A stretch of 60,152 bases of DNA from an uncultured Pseudomonadota bacterium (lineage in GTDB: Bacteria > Pseudomonadota > Gammaproteobacteria > Xanthomonadales > Ahniellaceae), in NCBI GenBank assembly GCA_937996755.1, contig CALKUS010000302.1:1-60152 (forward strand), given 5' to 3'. The notes beneath the pieces were generated by a model. That model worked only from the letters and a program-made list of their open reading frames with translations. It was not told the DNA's origin and did no database searches. Positions 16,278 through 24,195 of the stretch are shown here, one piece after another; the first letter of the stretch is position 1, and each line of letters begins with the position of its first letter. A program made the position numbers and the translations under genes.

Positions 16278-17554
16278 CACTCCTTCACCACCACGCCGTC
16301 CTTCATGACGAACACGGCGTGCTGCAGCGCGGACACGTCGGCAATAGGGTCGGCAGCGAGCGCGACGAGGTCGGCGCGCGCGCCGGGCGCGAGCGTGCCG
16401 AGCTCGCCCTTGCGGTCGAGCAGCTCGGCCGGCACGACGGTCGCGGCGCGCAGCGCCTGCCAGGTGGTCATGCCGTGCGCGACGTACCAGGCGAGCTCCT
16501 CGGCCTGGTTCGATTCGTCCCAGCGGAACGCGCCGGCGTCCGTGCCGAGCGCGATCTTCACGCCGGCCTTCAGCGCGCGGCGGAACGAATCCTCCTCGGC
16601 GTCGCGCAGCGCGAGCCAGATCGGGTTCGTCTTGCCGCGCTCGGGCGCGACGTGCGCGAGCGTCATCGCGGTCGGGCACCAGTACGTGCCCTGCTTCACC
16701 ATGGTCGCGATCGTGGCGTCGTCCAGCACCGGGCCGTGCTCGATCGTGTCGACGCCCGCGCCGAGCGCGAGCGCGTGGCCGGTCGGCGTCATCGAGTGCG
16801 CGGCCACGCGCAGCCCGGTGCGGTGCGCCTGGTCGACGATGGCCGCGAGCTCTTCCGCCGTGAAGTTCGGCAGCGAGCGGATCGAGCCGTCCGGGCGGCG
16901 GAAGTACTTGCGATCGGCGTACACCTTGATCCAGTCGGCGCCGTGCGCGATCTGGTCGCGCGTCGCGCGGCGGCAGTCGTCGGGGCCGTCGCAGAGCTGC
17001 ACGCCCTTCGGTACCTCGACCTGCCACGAGAGGTTGGGGCCGTATGCACCGGTCGGTGCGAGCGCCTTCGTGGCGACGAACAGCCGCGGGCCGGGAACGA
17101 TGCCCTGTTCGACTGCGCGCTTCAGGTCCACGTCCGCGAAGCCTGCGCCTTCCGTACCGAGGTCGCGCAACGCGGTGAAGCCGTTCGCGAGCGACAGGCG
17201 CATCGCGCGCGCCGCGCGCAGGGCGCGGAACGAGAGCGACTCGCCGAGCGCCTGGTCGTTGTAGTCCGCTTCCGTCACGTCGCCCTGCAGCAGCACGTGC
17301 GTGTGCGCGTCGATCATCCCCGGCACCACCCAGCGCGACGACAGGTCGACCACCGTCGCGCCCGCGGGAACATCGTTGCCGATCGCCTTCACACGACCGT
17401 CCTCGACGACGAGCACCGCGTTCTCCGTCACCTGCTGCGTCGCGGGCTCGACGAGGTGGCCGACGCGGATGGCGGTGGTCGCGGCAGGGGCGCCCGCGCT
17501 CGCGGCCAGTGCGGCGACGAGCGCGAGGCGACGGAACGCAAGTGCTTTCGACAT
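16277..17554 (-). CDS. secreted amidohydrolase family protein (2)
   Basis: The 425-residue protein has a signal peptide (LALVAALAASAGAPAA). The metal site H84-x-H86 lies in VPGMIDAHTHVLL. The order of conserved elements is that of Xaa-Pro dipeptidase-like amidohydrolases: NGFTALRDLGTEG, GADWIKVYADRKY (with the carbamylated-lysine position), VAAHSMTPTGHALALGAGVDTIEHG, and IALGTDAGAF with the catalytic aspartate. LGTLAPGARADLVALAADP closes the barrel. The gene is translationally coupled (1-base overlap) to the downstream deacetylase gene. The zinc-ribbon gene ends 20 bases upstream. The natural substrate is unknown. Confidence 0.88.
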   Translation of the reverse strand: MSKALAFRRLALVAALAASAGAPAATTAIRVGHLVEPATQQVTENAVLVVEDGRVKAIGNDVPAGATVVDLSSRWVVPGMIDAHTHVLLQGDVTEADYNDQALGESLSFRALRAARAMRLSLANGFTALRDLGTEGAGFADVDLKRAVEQGIVPGPRLFVATKALAPTGAYGPNLSWQVEVPKGVQLCDGPDDCRRATRDQIAHGADWIKVYADRKYFRRPDGSIRSLPNFTAEELAAIVDQAHRTGLRVAAHSMTPTGHALALGAGVDTIEHGPVLDDATIATMVKQGTYWCPTAMTLAHVAPERGKTNPIWLALRDAEEDSFRRALKAGVKIALGTDAGAFRWDESNQAEELAWYVAHGMTTWQALRAATVVPAELLDRKGELGTLAPGARADLVALAADPIADVSALQHAVFVMKDGVVVKE

Positions 17555-17574
17555 GTCGGACTCCAGTTTCCGGA

Positions 17575-18081
17575 TCAGGCGGCGCGCTGCTGCGCCATCT
17601 GGCGCGCGATCTGCGAACCGATGTGCAGGCGCGCGACTCGCTCCAGCGCGGGCGACGGCGTGTCGCGATCGGGCGGGCGAACCATCGCGACGATGTTGCG
17701 CACCACCTGCACGGGCGTCATCACGATGCCCCACGGCAGTCCCCACCAGCCGAGCAGCAGCGAGCCGACGAGGTTGCCGGCCTGCGACTTCAGCCCGCAC
17801 GAGCGGCACGAGACCTGCGGCTTGTTCTGCCACGAGGTCATCACGAGTGCGGACCAGACGAAGTAGCTGGTGTGCACGTCGGTGGAATTGCCCTGCTTGC
17901 ACTTCGGGCACGGGCCGGTGTGCATCTCGCGCACGAACTGCTTCACGTCGGCTTCGGGAACCTGGGCCGCGATGCGCATGTACTGGCCGCGCGTCGCGCA
18001 GTCCTCGTTGCAGTAACGCTCACCTTCGATCTTCGTGCCGCCGAACAGGATGGTGGAGCCGCAGGCGCCGCATGCCGCCAT
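17575..18081 (-). CDS. zinc-ribbon membrane protein
   Basis: The 168-residue protein has three cysteine pairs: C4-x-x-C7 near the start with C24 and C28, CPKC in the middle (TGPCPKCKQG), and CRSC (VSCRSCGLKS). It should bind one or two zinc ions. Residues ~105-127 (LVGSLLLGWWGLPWGIVMTPVQVV) form one hydrophobic segment. The C-terminal ~40 residues are polar with many arginines. No enzyme motif is visible. It is probably cotranscribed with the amidohydrolase and deacetylase genes downstream. Confidence 0.75.
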   Translation of the reverse strand: MAACGACGSTILFGGTKIEGERYCNEDCATRGQYMRIAAQVPEADVKQFVREMHTGPCPKCKQGNSTDVHTSYFVWSALVMTSWQNKPQVSCRSCGLKSQAGNLVGSLLLGWWGLPWGIVMTPVQVVRNIVAMVRPPDRDTPSPALERVARLHIGSQIARQMAQQRAA

Positions 18082-18132
18082 GATCGATTTCCCCGGATGA
18101 AAGCGCCCCCCGGCGCCGAAGCGCGAATGCTA

Positions 18133-19266
18133 TCAGGCTGGCTGGACGCGGTTGCGTCCCTCGCGCTTCGCGCGATAGAGCGCGGCGTCGACGTCGCGGT
18201 ACAGCGCCTCGCCGTCGACATGGCCGGCGCGCTCGAATGCACCGACGCCGACGCTCACCGTGATCGGCACGGCTTCGCCTTCCAGCGCGAGCGGCTGCGC
18301 CGCGAGCGCGGCGCGGAACACCTCGGCGCGCGCGAGCGCCTCGGCGACCGACGTGTCGGGCAGCAGCGCCGCGAACTCCTCGCCGCCGAGCCGCGCGGTG
18401 AACTCGCCGGGGCGTGCGAACGCCTGCGCGAGGCGCGACGCGATCGCCACGAGGCACGCGTCGCCCGTCGCGTGGCCACGCTCGTCGTTCACGGCCTTGA
18501 AGTGGTCGATGTCCACGATCGGCAACGCGAGCGTCTCGCCGCGCGCGAGCGAATCCTCGACAGCCACGGTGAGGCGATCGTTGAACTCGCCGCGGTTGCC
18601 GAGCCCGGTGAGCGCGTCGATCCGGCTGCGCCACGCGAACTGGTCGCGCTGCGTGCGCAGCTCGTGCTCGAGCTCCAGCGAGCGGTGGTACTCGTAATGC
18701 GCGCGACGCGCGGCGAGCACGATGTACAGCGAGTGGATGAAAACGCCGATCGCGATCGGCAGCGCCGTGCGCCGGTGCGCGACCAGCAATGCCACGAACG
18801 GCGGGCCGTAGCCCGCGGCGAGGCCTGCGTAGGCGGGCAGCAGCCGCATCGGGTAGTTGTGCACGTAGGCCGTCGTGAACGCGCTCGTCGCGAACAGGAT
18901 CACGGTGGTGGTGTCGACATAGTCGGGCGAGATCAGCGCGAATGCGGTCGCGCAGCCCCATGCGAGCATCGTGGTGACCATCACCGTGAGCGTCGCGGCG
19001 AGGTGCAGGCCGTGGGCGGCCGGCATGCGGCGGCGCAGGAAGTTCACGGCGATTCGCGCAGCGGCGAGCACGAGGAAACCCGCGCCGATCAGCCATTCGC
19101 GCGCGCCGTCCTGGGCGGCCGTGACGCAGATCAGCGCCCAGACTGCGCAGAAGAACAGGCCGCCGATGCGCGAGCGTTCGTAGGCGTCGGCCGCTTCCTG
19201 CGCGGTGCGCGCGCCCGGCTCGATGCGTCGCCCCTGCCGCCGCGACCCTGTTTCGCGGGTATCCAT
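18133..19266 (-). CDS. membrane-bound diguanylate cyclase (GGDEF)
   Basis: The 377-residue protein has about six membrane helices in residues ~35-190, a short coiled linker, and a GGDEF domain in residues ~210-377. The active motif is GGEEF at about 294-298, and DIDHFKAVNDERGHATGD contains the metal and GTP-binding residues, so it should make cyclic di-GMP. The inhibitory I-site normally reads RxxD five residues before GGEEF; here it is RPGE, so product inhibition may be weakened. The sensor part has no recognised ligand domain. The gene stands alone on the minus strand. Confidence 0.9.
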   Translation of the reverse strand: MDTRETGSRRQGRRIEPGARTAQEAADAYERSRIGGLFFCAVWALICVTAAQDGAREWLIGAGFLVLAAARIAVNFLRRRMPAAHGLHLAATLTVMVTTMLAWGCATAFALISPDYVDTTTVILFATSAFTTAYVHNYPMRLLPAYAGLAAGYGPPFVALLVAHRRTALPIAIGVFIHSLYIVLAARRAHYEYHRSLELEHELRTQRDQFAWRSRIDALTGLGNRGEFNDRLTVAVEDSLARGETLALPIVDIDHFKAVNDERGHATGDACLVAIASRLAQAFARPGEFTARLGGEEFAALLPDTSVAEALARAEVFRAALAAQPLALEGEAVPITVSVGVGAFERAGHVDGEALYRDVDAALYRAKREGRNRVQPA

Positions 19267-19362
19267 TCCTGCGCCCTGGCGATGGCGAAACCCGGGGTCA
19301 GCGTACGTTTTCGCGAGCGTCGGCGGATACCTCGAAAAAGGTACTCCGACCCGGGATTCGGG

Positions 19363-19764
19363 CTACATCGGCTGCAGATAGAGCGTCACGTCGATCGCGA
19401 GGCCCTTCGGCGGCTTCGCCGGCTTCCACGCAACGGTCTCGCCGGTTCGCGTGAACACGACGTCGGCGTTGCCGAGCACGCGCTCGCGCTTCTTCTTCGT
19501 GATGTCGAGTACGCGCAGGTGCACGGTGCCGTACGTCACGCCTTTCTCGTCCTGCCGGGCGTCGACGCGCACCTCGTAGCGGCGTCCGGAACCGTCGGGA
19601 TGGCCGATCTCGATGCTGCCGTCCTTGCCGGCCTCGATCAGCAACATCGGGTTCGCCTCGACTGCGTTGTCCTCGTGCACCTTCAGGTCCACGCGGTAGA
19701 TCTTCTCGGCGTACGCCGAGCCGGCGGCGACGAGGGCGAGGACGAACAGGATCGTGCGCAGCAT
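19363..19764 (-). CDS. exported protein of unknown function
   Basis: The 133-residue product has a clear signal peptide (MLRTILFVLALVAAGSAYA). A small beta-rich domain follows, beginning EKIYRVDLKVHEDNAVEANP and ending GLAIDVTLYLQPM. The alternation of polar and hydrophobic residues suggests a beta sandwich. No cysteines remain after the signal peptide. I do not recognise a named family. It lies 46 bases downstream of the GST gene on the same strand and may be cotranscribed. Confidence 0.65.
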   Translation of the reverse strand: MLRTILFVLALVAAGSAYAEKIYRVDLKVHEDNAVEANPMLLIEAGKDGSIEIGHPDGSGRRYEVRVDARQDEKGVTYGTVHLRVLDITKKKRERVLGNADVVFTRTGETVAWKPAKPPKGLAIDVTLYLQPM

Positions 19765-19810
19765 GGCGGGCTCCGCGGGACGAGGTGCGCGCATCGTCGC
19801 ACGGCCGCGC

Positions 19811-20491
19811 TCAATCGGCGATGCCGGCCTCCCGGAGGTACGCGGGCAATGGCCGACCCTGGGAAACCAGGAACCGCGCCATCGCGCCCACGACCGCGCG
19901 GAACGACGGCCGTGCACCGACGCGCAGCCGCCACGCGTGCAGGCGTGGCGTTTCCGCGCCGAGCCGTGCGCCCATGCGCTCGCCGAACAGTTGCGCGAGC
20001 CAGAACGCGATGTCCACGTAGCCGAACTCGCCCGCGAGGAACTGCTGCGCGCCCAGTACCTGCTCGAAGCGCGCCGCCGCCGCTGCAGCCGCCGCTCGTG
20101 CGGCGACCGCCGTCGGGTCGTCGGGCGTCGCCTGCAGGCCCATGAGCCGGATCACGGGCGGGAAGTAGACCTCGTCGCTCTCCAGCTCGAGCCGCCGCGC
20201 TCGCGCGCGCGCGGCGACTTCGCGCGGCCAGAGCGGCGGCTCCGGCACGAGGTCCTCGAGGTATTCGAACACCTGCGTCGAGTCGAACACCTCGACGTCG
20301 CCGTGCACGAGCACGGGCACCTGCCGCTTCGGGTTGATGCGCACGACCTCGGGGTGCTTCGGCTCGTACAGGCGCTGCATGTCGAACGGAACCATCACGA
20401 GGTCGACGTCGAGGCCCTTCTCGAGCGCGGCAACCTGCGCCTTTGCGCCGAACATGCTGAGCGGGCCTGAGTAAAGCGTGATTCGTTCCAT
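19811..20491 (-). CDS. glutathione S-transferase family protein (1)
   Basis: The 226-residue protein has the thioredoxin-like N-terminal domain (MERITLYSGPLSMFGAKAQVAALEKGL) with the conserved cis-proline segment NPKRQVPVLVHG and the glutathione-binding VFDSTQVFEYLED. An all-helical C-terminal domain follows, with FLAGEFGYVDIAFW as the N-capping box. Normal GST length. The start at 20491 is set by the family; the reading frame continues upstream to 20641, but that would overlap the divergent gene at 20622. Substrates are unknown. Confidence 0.88.
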   Translation of the reverse strand: MERITLYSGPLSMFGAKAQVAALEKGLDVDLVMVPFDMQRLYEPKHPEVVRINPKRQVPVLVHGDVEVFDSTQVFEYLEDLVPEPPLWPREVAARARARRLELESDEVYFPPVIRLMGLQATPDDPTAVAARAAAAAAAARFEQVLGAQQFLAGEFGYVDIAFWLAQLFGERMGARLGAETPRLHAWRLRVGARPSFRAVVGAMARFLVSQGRPLPAYLREAGIAD

Positions 20492-20621
20492 GGCGATTCC
20501 CCGTGGCTTCGACGCATGGTCGGTCCACGCAGGCGCGCACCCAAGGTCCGCCTCACGTGCCCGCGTCCGGGGCCATTGCCGCGCTTCGTATCGAAGGAGG
20601 CGAACCCGATTCGAGACGTCC

Positions 20622-21677
20622 ATGCGCCACGCCGTCGCCACTTGCCTGCTGCTCGCCGCGTTGCCCGCGGCCGCGCGTCATTGCGAGATCGACGGCGAGC
20701 AGGTCAATCCGGACAACGGCGCGACAACTGCCGGCAGGACCGGCGTGCTGGTGTGCCGCCAGGACGACGGCTCGCCCATGTACGAGCATGAGCTGCGCGA
20801 CGGAAAGCACGTGGGCATGGAGAAGTCCTGGGGCTACGACGGCTCGCGCACCGAGCGCATCGTGAACGCGAACGGCAACAGCGAAGGTCTGGTGCGCGAA
20901 TTCTGGCCGAACGGGACGAAGAAGGCCGAGGGCGAATACCGCGATGGCGATGCCGTGGGCGTGCAGCGGCGCTGGCATGCGAACGGCAGGCTCGCCTCCG
21001 TTTCGTTCGTCCCGGAGGCCGGCCAGCCCGCGAGCGCGCGCGTGGAATACGACGACGCGGGCGCGCTGAAGGACTTCGCGTGCGCGCCGAGCTCCGTGCT
21101 GGACGAGGACGCGAAGCTCTGCGGCTACGGCGCGCCCGTGACGGTGGAGCTCCATTCGCGCGGGCGCGTTGCGGGTCGCCGCACGATGCGGGGCGGCGCG
21201 CTCGTGCGCGATGAATCGCTCGACGACGCGGGTCACGTCGTCGAGTCGCTCGAGGTCACGAAGACCGGGCGCGTCGAGAAGCGCTTCCATCCCGACGGCC
21301 GGCCCGCGAAGGAGAAGACCGTCGCGAACGACTGGGTGGTGTCGGAACGCGAGTGGTACATGAACGGCGCGACGAAGATGCAGAAGACCGTCGATCCGTC
21401 CGATGAGCGCAACCCGCGCATCGTCGTGCAGTACTTCCGCGACGATGGCACGATGCAGACGCGCGACGAGACGCTCGGCGAGCGCAAGGTGAAGCGCGAG
21501 CTGTTCGACGCGCAAGGCGTGCGCAGCGAGGAGTTCCTGCACGCGGACGACGGCACGGTGAACCGCCATCGCAAGTTCGCGCCCGACGGCAGCGTGGTGC
21601 TGGACGAAGAGGTGTTCCCCGACGGCTCGCGCCGGCAGGTCGGCGCGGAGGCGGCGACAGTCGGAGGCGCGCCGTGA
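20622..21677 (+). CDS. exported MORN-like (YwqK-type) repeat protein
   Basis: The 351-residue protein has a signal peptide (MRHAVATCLLLAALPAAA) and then repeats of the form G-x-x-x-G-x-x-x-x-x-W/Y-x-x-D/N-G: GLVREFWPNGTKKAEGEYRDGD, GVQRRWHANGRLASVSF, KRFHPDGRPAKEK, REWYMNGATKMQK, VQYFRDDGTMQTR. This is the MORN-variant/YwqK pattern. The repeats form beta-hairpin ladders; a binding or structural role outside the cytoplasm is likely. Its stop overlaps the next start by four bases (ATGA), so the two exported proteins are coupled. Confidence 0.82.
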   Translation: MRHAVATCLLLAALPAAARHCEIDGEQVNPDNGATTAGRTGVLVCRQDDGSPMYEHELRDGKHVGMEKSWGYDGSRTERIVNANGNSEGLVREFWPNGTKKAEGEYRDGDAVGVQRRWHANGRLASVSFVPEAGQPASARVEYDDAGALKDFACAPSSVLDEDAKLCGYGAPVTVELHSRGRVAGRRTMRGGALVRDESLDDAGHVVESLEVTKTGRVEKRFHPDGRPAKEKTVANDWVVSEREWYMNGATKMQKTVDPSDERNPRIVVQYFRDDGTMQTRDETLGERKVKRELFDAQGVRSEEFLHADDGTVNRHRKFAPDGSVVLDEEVFPDGSRRQVGAEAATVGGAP

Positions 21678-22174
21678 ACGCGCGCGTCGCCGCGTGCCTG
21701 CTCGCGCTCGCCGCACCCGCGGCGCACGCGTGCTCTTGCGGCAACACGACGCCGGAGCGCGTGTTCGACGAATCGCTCCAGGTGATCGCGGCGGAGATCG
21801 TCGCCGTCGAGGACGTCGGCGCGAAGGCGGAGCGCGCGCCGGCGGACGGCTTCCACCCGGGTCGCAATTACGGGCTGCGCGCGACGTTCCGGCTGGTCGA
21901 GTCGTTCAAGGGCGACGCGACGCAGCTCGAGGCGCTCGGGACCGGCTACGGCGGCGGCGACTGCGGCCTGTCGCTCGAGCCCGGGCACACGTACCTGTTC
22001 AACGTGCGCGCGAACGGCGTGGTCGGCGCGTGCGGGATCGTGCGCGAGATCGGCGCCGGAAATTGCGCGTGGCCAGCGACCGCCGAAACGTTGCGTGCGC
22101 GCAGTCGCGACGGCGCGACGAAGCTCGCGATTCCGACCAGCGACGTCCTGCTCGCGGCGGGCGACTGCAGGTAG
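21674..22174 (+). CDS. exported cysteine-rich TIMP/NTR-like protein
   Basis: The 166-residue protein has a signal peptide that would end at AHA, leaving CSCG as the mature N-terminus. A free N-terminal cysteine in a C-x-C motif, followed by F-D-x-S-x-x-V-I-A-x-E-I-V-x-V, is the hallmark of TIMP/netrin-like domains. The remaining cysteines (GGGDCGLSLEPGHTYLF, GACGIV, NCAW, AGDC) are compatible with disulfides. In animals such domains inhibit metalloproteases; in bacteria the role is unknown. It is translationally coupled to the MORN-like gene (4-base overlap). Confidence 0.72.
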   Translation: MNARVAACLLALAAPAAHACSCGNTTPERVFDESLQVIAAEIVAVEDVGAKAERAPADGFHPGRNYGLRATFRLVESFKGDATQLEALGTGYGGGDCGLSLEPGHTYLFNVRANGVVGACGIVREIGAGNCAWPATAETLRARSRDGATKLAIPTSDVLLAAGDCR

Positions 22175-23269
22175 TCAGGGCGACACATTGCCCCACTGCG
22201 GGTCGTCGCCGAGCATCTGCGTGAGCCACGTTTCCAGCGTGACGCCGCCGACGCCGGTGTTGTTCGGGTTGTTGAACAGCACGTGGCCCGAGGCGCCGAG
22301 CACGAAGTAGCGGCGGTTCGCGAACGGATCGAAGTGGATTGCGCGGATCGTGTCGAGGCCGCTCGAGAACGACGACTGGCTGATCTGGTAGAAGCTCGAG
22401 ATCGTCGTATCCGGCCGGTAGGACAGCAGCGCGCCGCGTCGGTTCGGCAACTGCTGCGCGTTGTACGTGTAGAGGTTGTCGAGCCCGTTCAGGCACGCCG
22501 TGCAGCCGGGCGGCAAGGTCGCCGCGAGGTTCCAGTTGTTGAACCGCGCCACTTCCGCGGCGCTGCCGGGCGACACGACGCTCGCGGGCATGAACGTGCC
22601 GGAGTCGTCGATCATGTCGACGCGCACGTTGCCGAACGCGGCCTGCGTACGCAGCCAGTTGCCGGTTGCGCCGAAGCCGCCCGCGCTCGATCCCGCGAGG
22701 ATCACCCGGCTCGCGTTCGCGAACGTGGGCACGATCCGCTCGAGGTACGCGCCGACATTCGCGTAACCGACGTGGCGACGAATGTTGCCGCCGTAGTTCA
22801 CCGACGGGTTGTTGCCGGAGTGCACGTCGCCGCTGCAGTACGGCACGAACACGAAGGAATCGTTGCGGAACGGATTGCTCGCGCGCGTGCGGTCGAAGAA
22901 GCCCGCGTTGAGGAACGACGCAACGTCGTTGTTGAAGTTGGACTGGCCGTAGCCGGTGTTGAAGTTCGCCGCAGTCTGCAGCGTGATGCAGGTGAGCGTG
23001 TCCCAGCAGCCGCCCCCGCCCGTGAGGAAGATCACCAGGCGCGTGCCGCCCGTGGCACTCGGGTTGATCCCGATGCCGGTGGTGCTGCCGTTGCCGCAGA
23101 AGGCATCGGAGAACGGCACGAACGTCCAGGTGCCGGGCGTCGCCACGATCGGGCGCGGGTCGAAGCCGTCAGCGAAGATCGCGTCGGTGCCCGCATGCAC
23201 GCCGCCGGACGCGACGAGCCCGAGGATCGCCACCGCGCGCAGCGCGGACTTCCGCCAGGTCGAATCCAT
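22175..23269 (-). CDS. secreted pectinacetylesterase-family (Notum-like) hydrolase
   Basis: The 364-residue protein has a signal peptide (LRAVAILGLVASGGVHAG). The family opening is TRLVIFLTGGGGCWDTLTC (oxyanion Gly-rich loop), the nucleophile is in VILAGSSAGGFGATGN, and the family-specific FVPYCSGDVHSG precedes it. A late DDPQWGNVSP tail follows a probable catalytic histidine in GASGHVLF. Close to the mature N-terminus it carries IFADGFDP, one of the recurring DGF motifs in this window. Bacterial members are described as lipases or esterases; activity on acetylated pectin is plausible given the pectin locus 6 kb away, but not shown. Confidence 0.85.
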   Translation of the reverse strand: MDSTWRKSALRAVAILGLVASGGVHAGTDAIFADGFDPRPIVATPGTWTFVPFSDAFCGNGSTTGIGINPSATGGTRLVIFLTGGGGCWDTLTCITLQTAANFNTGYGQSNFNNDVASFLNAGFFDRTRASNPFRNDSFVFVPYCSGDVHSGNNPSVNYGGNIRRHVGYANVGAYLERIVPTFANASRVILAGSSAGGFGATGNWLRTQAAFGNVRVDMIDDSGTFMPASVVSPGSAAEVARFNNWNLAATLPPGCTACLNGLDNLYTYNAQQLPNRRGALLSYRPDTTISSFYQISQSSFSSGLDTIRAIHFDPFANRRYFVLGASGHVLFNNPNNTGVGGVTLETWLTQMLGDDPQWGNVSP

Positions 23270-23385
23270 GGGCTTGGCCCTCCCTGCCGGCGCAAGCGTA
23301 CGCCGGCGGCCGCGCGGCGGCACGTTGCGGCGCGCCGGTCGCGCGGCGACACTGCCCGTCCGTACCGTGCACGAGCAATCGAAGG

Positions 23386-24195
23386 ATGACCGAAGCCGGC
23401 CCGGCACGCCTGGTGTTCGTCTGCGGCACGCGCCGCAGCGGAACGACGCTCGTGAACCATGCGCTCGCGCAGGCCGCTGGCGCGCCGACGCTCGCCGAGG
23501 CGCAGCCGCTGACCCACCTCCTGCAGGGGTTCGCGTTCGGGAGCAGGGAGTTCGAGCGCATGACGCGCGACTTCTGCCCGTCGCGCGAGCGCTGGCATGC
23601 GTTCCGCGCCGACACCGCGCGGGCGTTCGTCGCGCAGGCCTGGGCCACGGCCGGGCGGCCCGCGACGCTCGTGCTGAAGAATCCCGAGCTGTCGCTGCAC
23701 CTGGAAGCTCTGCTCGACGCGTTCCCGGGCGCACGCGTCGTCGCCTGCGCGCGCGACCCGCGCGACCAGGTCGCATCGGAAGTCGAGGTGAACGCGCGGC
23801 GCGAAGGCGCCGGTCGCGCGGACGTCGATCGGCTGGCCGACGACTACGTCGACTACCTGGCGCCGGCCGCGGGCCTCGTCGTCGCGCGCGACGCGCGCGT
23901 GATGCTGCTCCGCTACGAGGATTTCGTCCGCGGCGACGCCGCGCTGCACGCGCGCGTGCTCGCGACCTGCGGCATCGACCTCGCGCGGTTCGACGCGAGC
24001 GCCGCATGGGACGTCGCGCCGGAGTACCTCGACAAGCTCGCGGCGCGGCCGTCGCGCAGCGACGCCTACGGAAAGCCGGTCACGAAGGAGCGCATCGGGC
24101 GCTGGCGCGAGGTGCTCACGCGCGACGAGGTCGCGATCGTCGAGGACGTCACGCAGCGGCTGATGGATTTCCTCGGTTATCCGCGCGGCGCCTGA
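23386..24195 (+). CDS. sulfotransferase family protein (stand-alone)
   Basis: The 269-residue cytoplasmic protein begins with the 5'-phosphosulfate-binding loop VFVCGTRRSGTTLVNHAL. Residues ~115-135 (GARVVACARDPRDQVASEV) correspond to the 3'-phosphate-binding strand. The PAPS-dependent sulfotransferase fold is therefore likely, but the acceptor is unknown. Its 3' end overlaps the 3' end of the convergent fusion gene (24177-26372) by 19 bases. GAAGG lies directly before the ATG. Confidence 0.85.
   Translation: MTEAGPARLVFVCGTRRSGTTLVNHALAQAAGAPTLAEAQPLTHLLQGFAFGSREFERMTRDFCPSRERWHAFRADTARAFVAQAWATAGRPATLVLKNPELSLHLEALLDAFPGARVVACARDPRDQVASEVEVNARREGAGRADVDRLADDYVDYLAPAAGLVVARDARVMLLRYEDFVRGDAALHARVLATCGIDLARFDASAAWDVAPEYLDKLAARPSRSDAYGKPVTKERIGRWREVLTRDEVAIVEDVTQRLMDFLGYPRGA

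Noticed and set aside
22175..23269. Assigning the pectinacetylesterase-family gene to the pectin regulon
   Set aside because: No copy of the LacI-type operator is visible upstream of 23269, and many bacterial members of this family are lipases or esterases unrelated to pectin.
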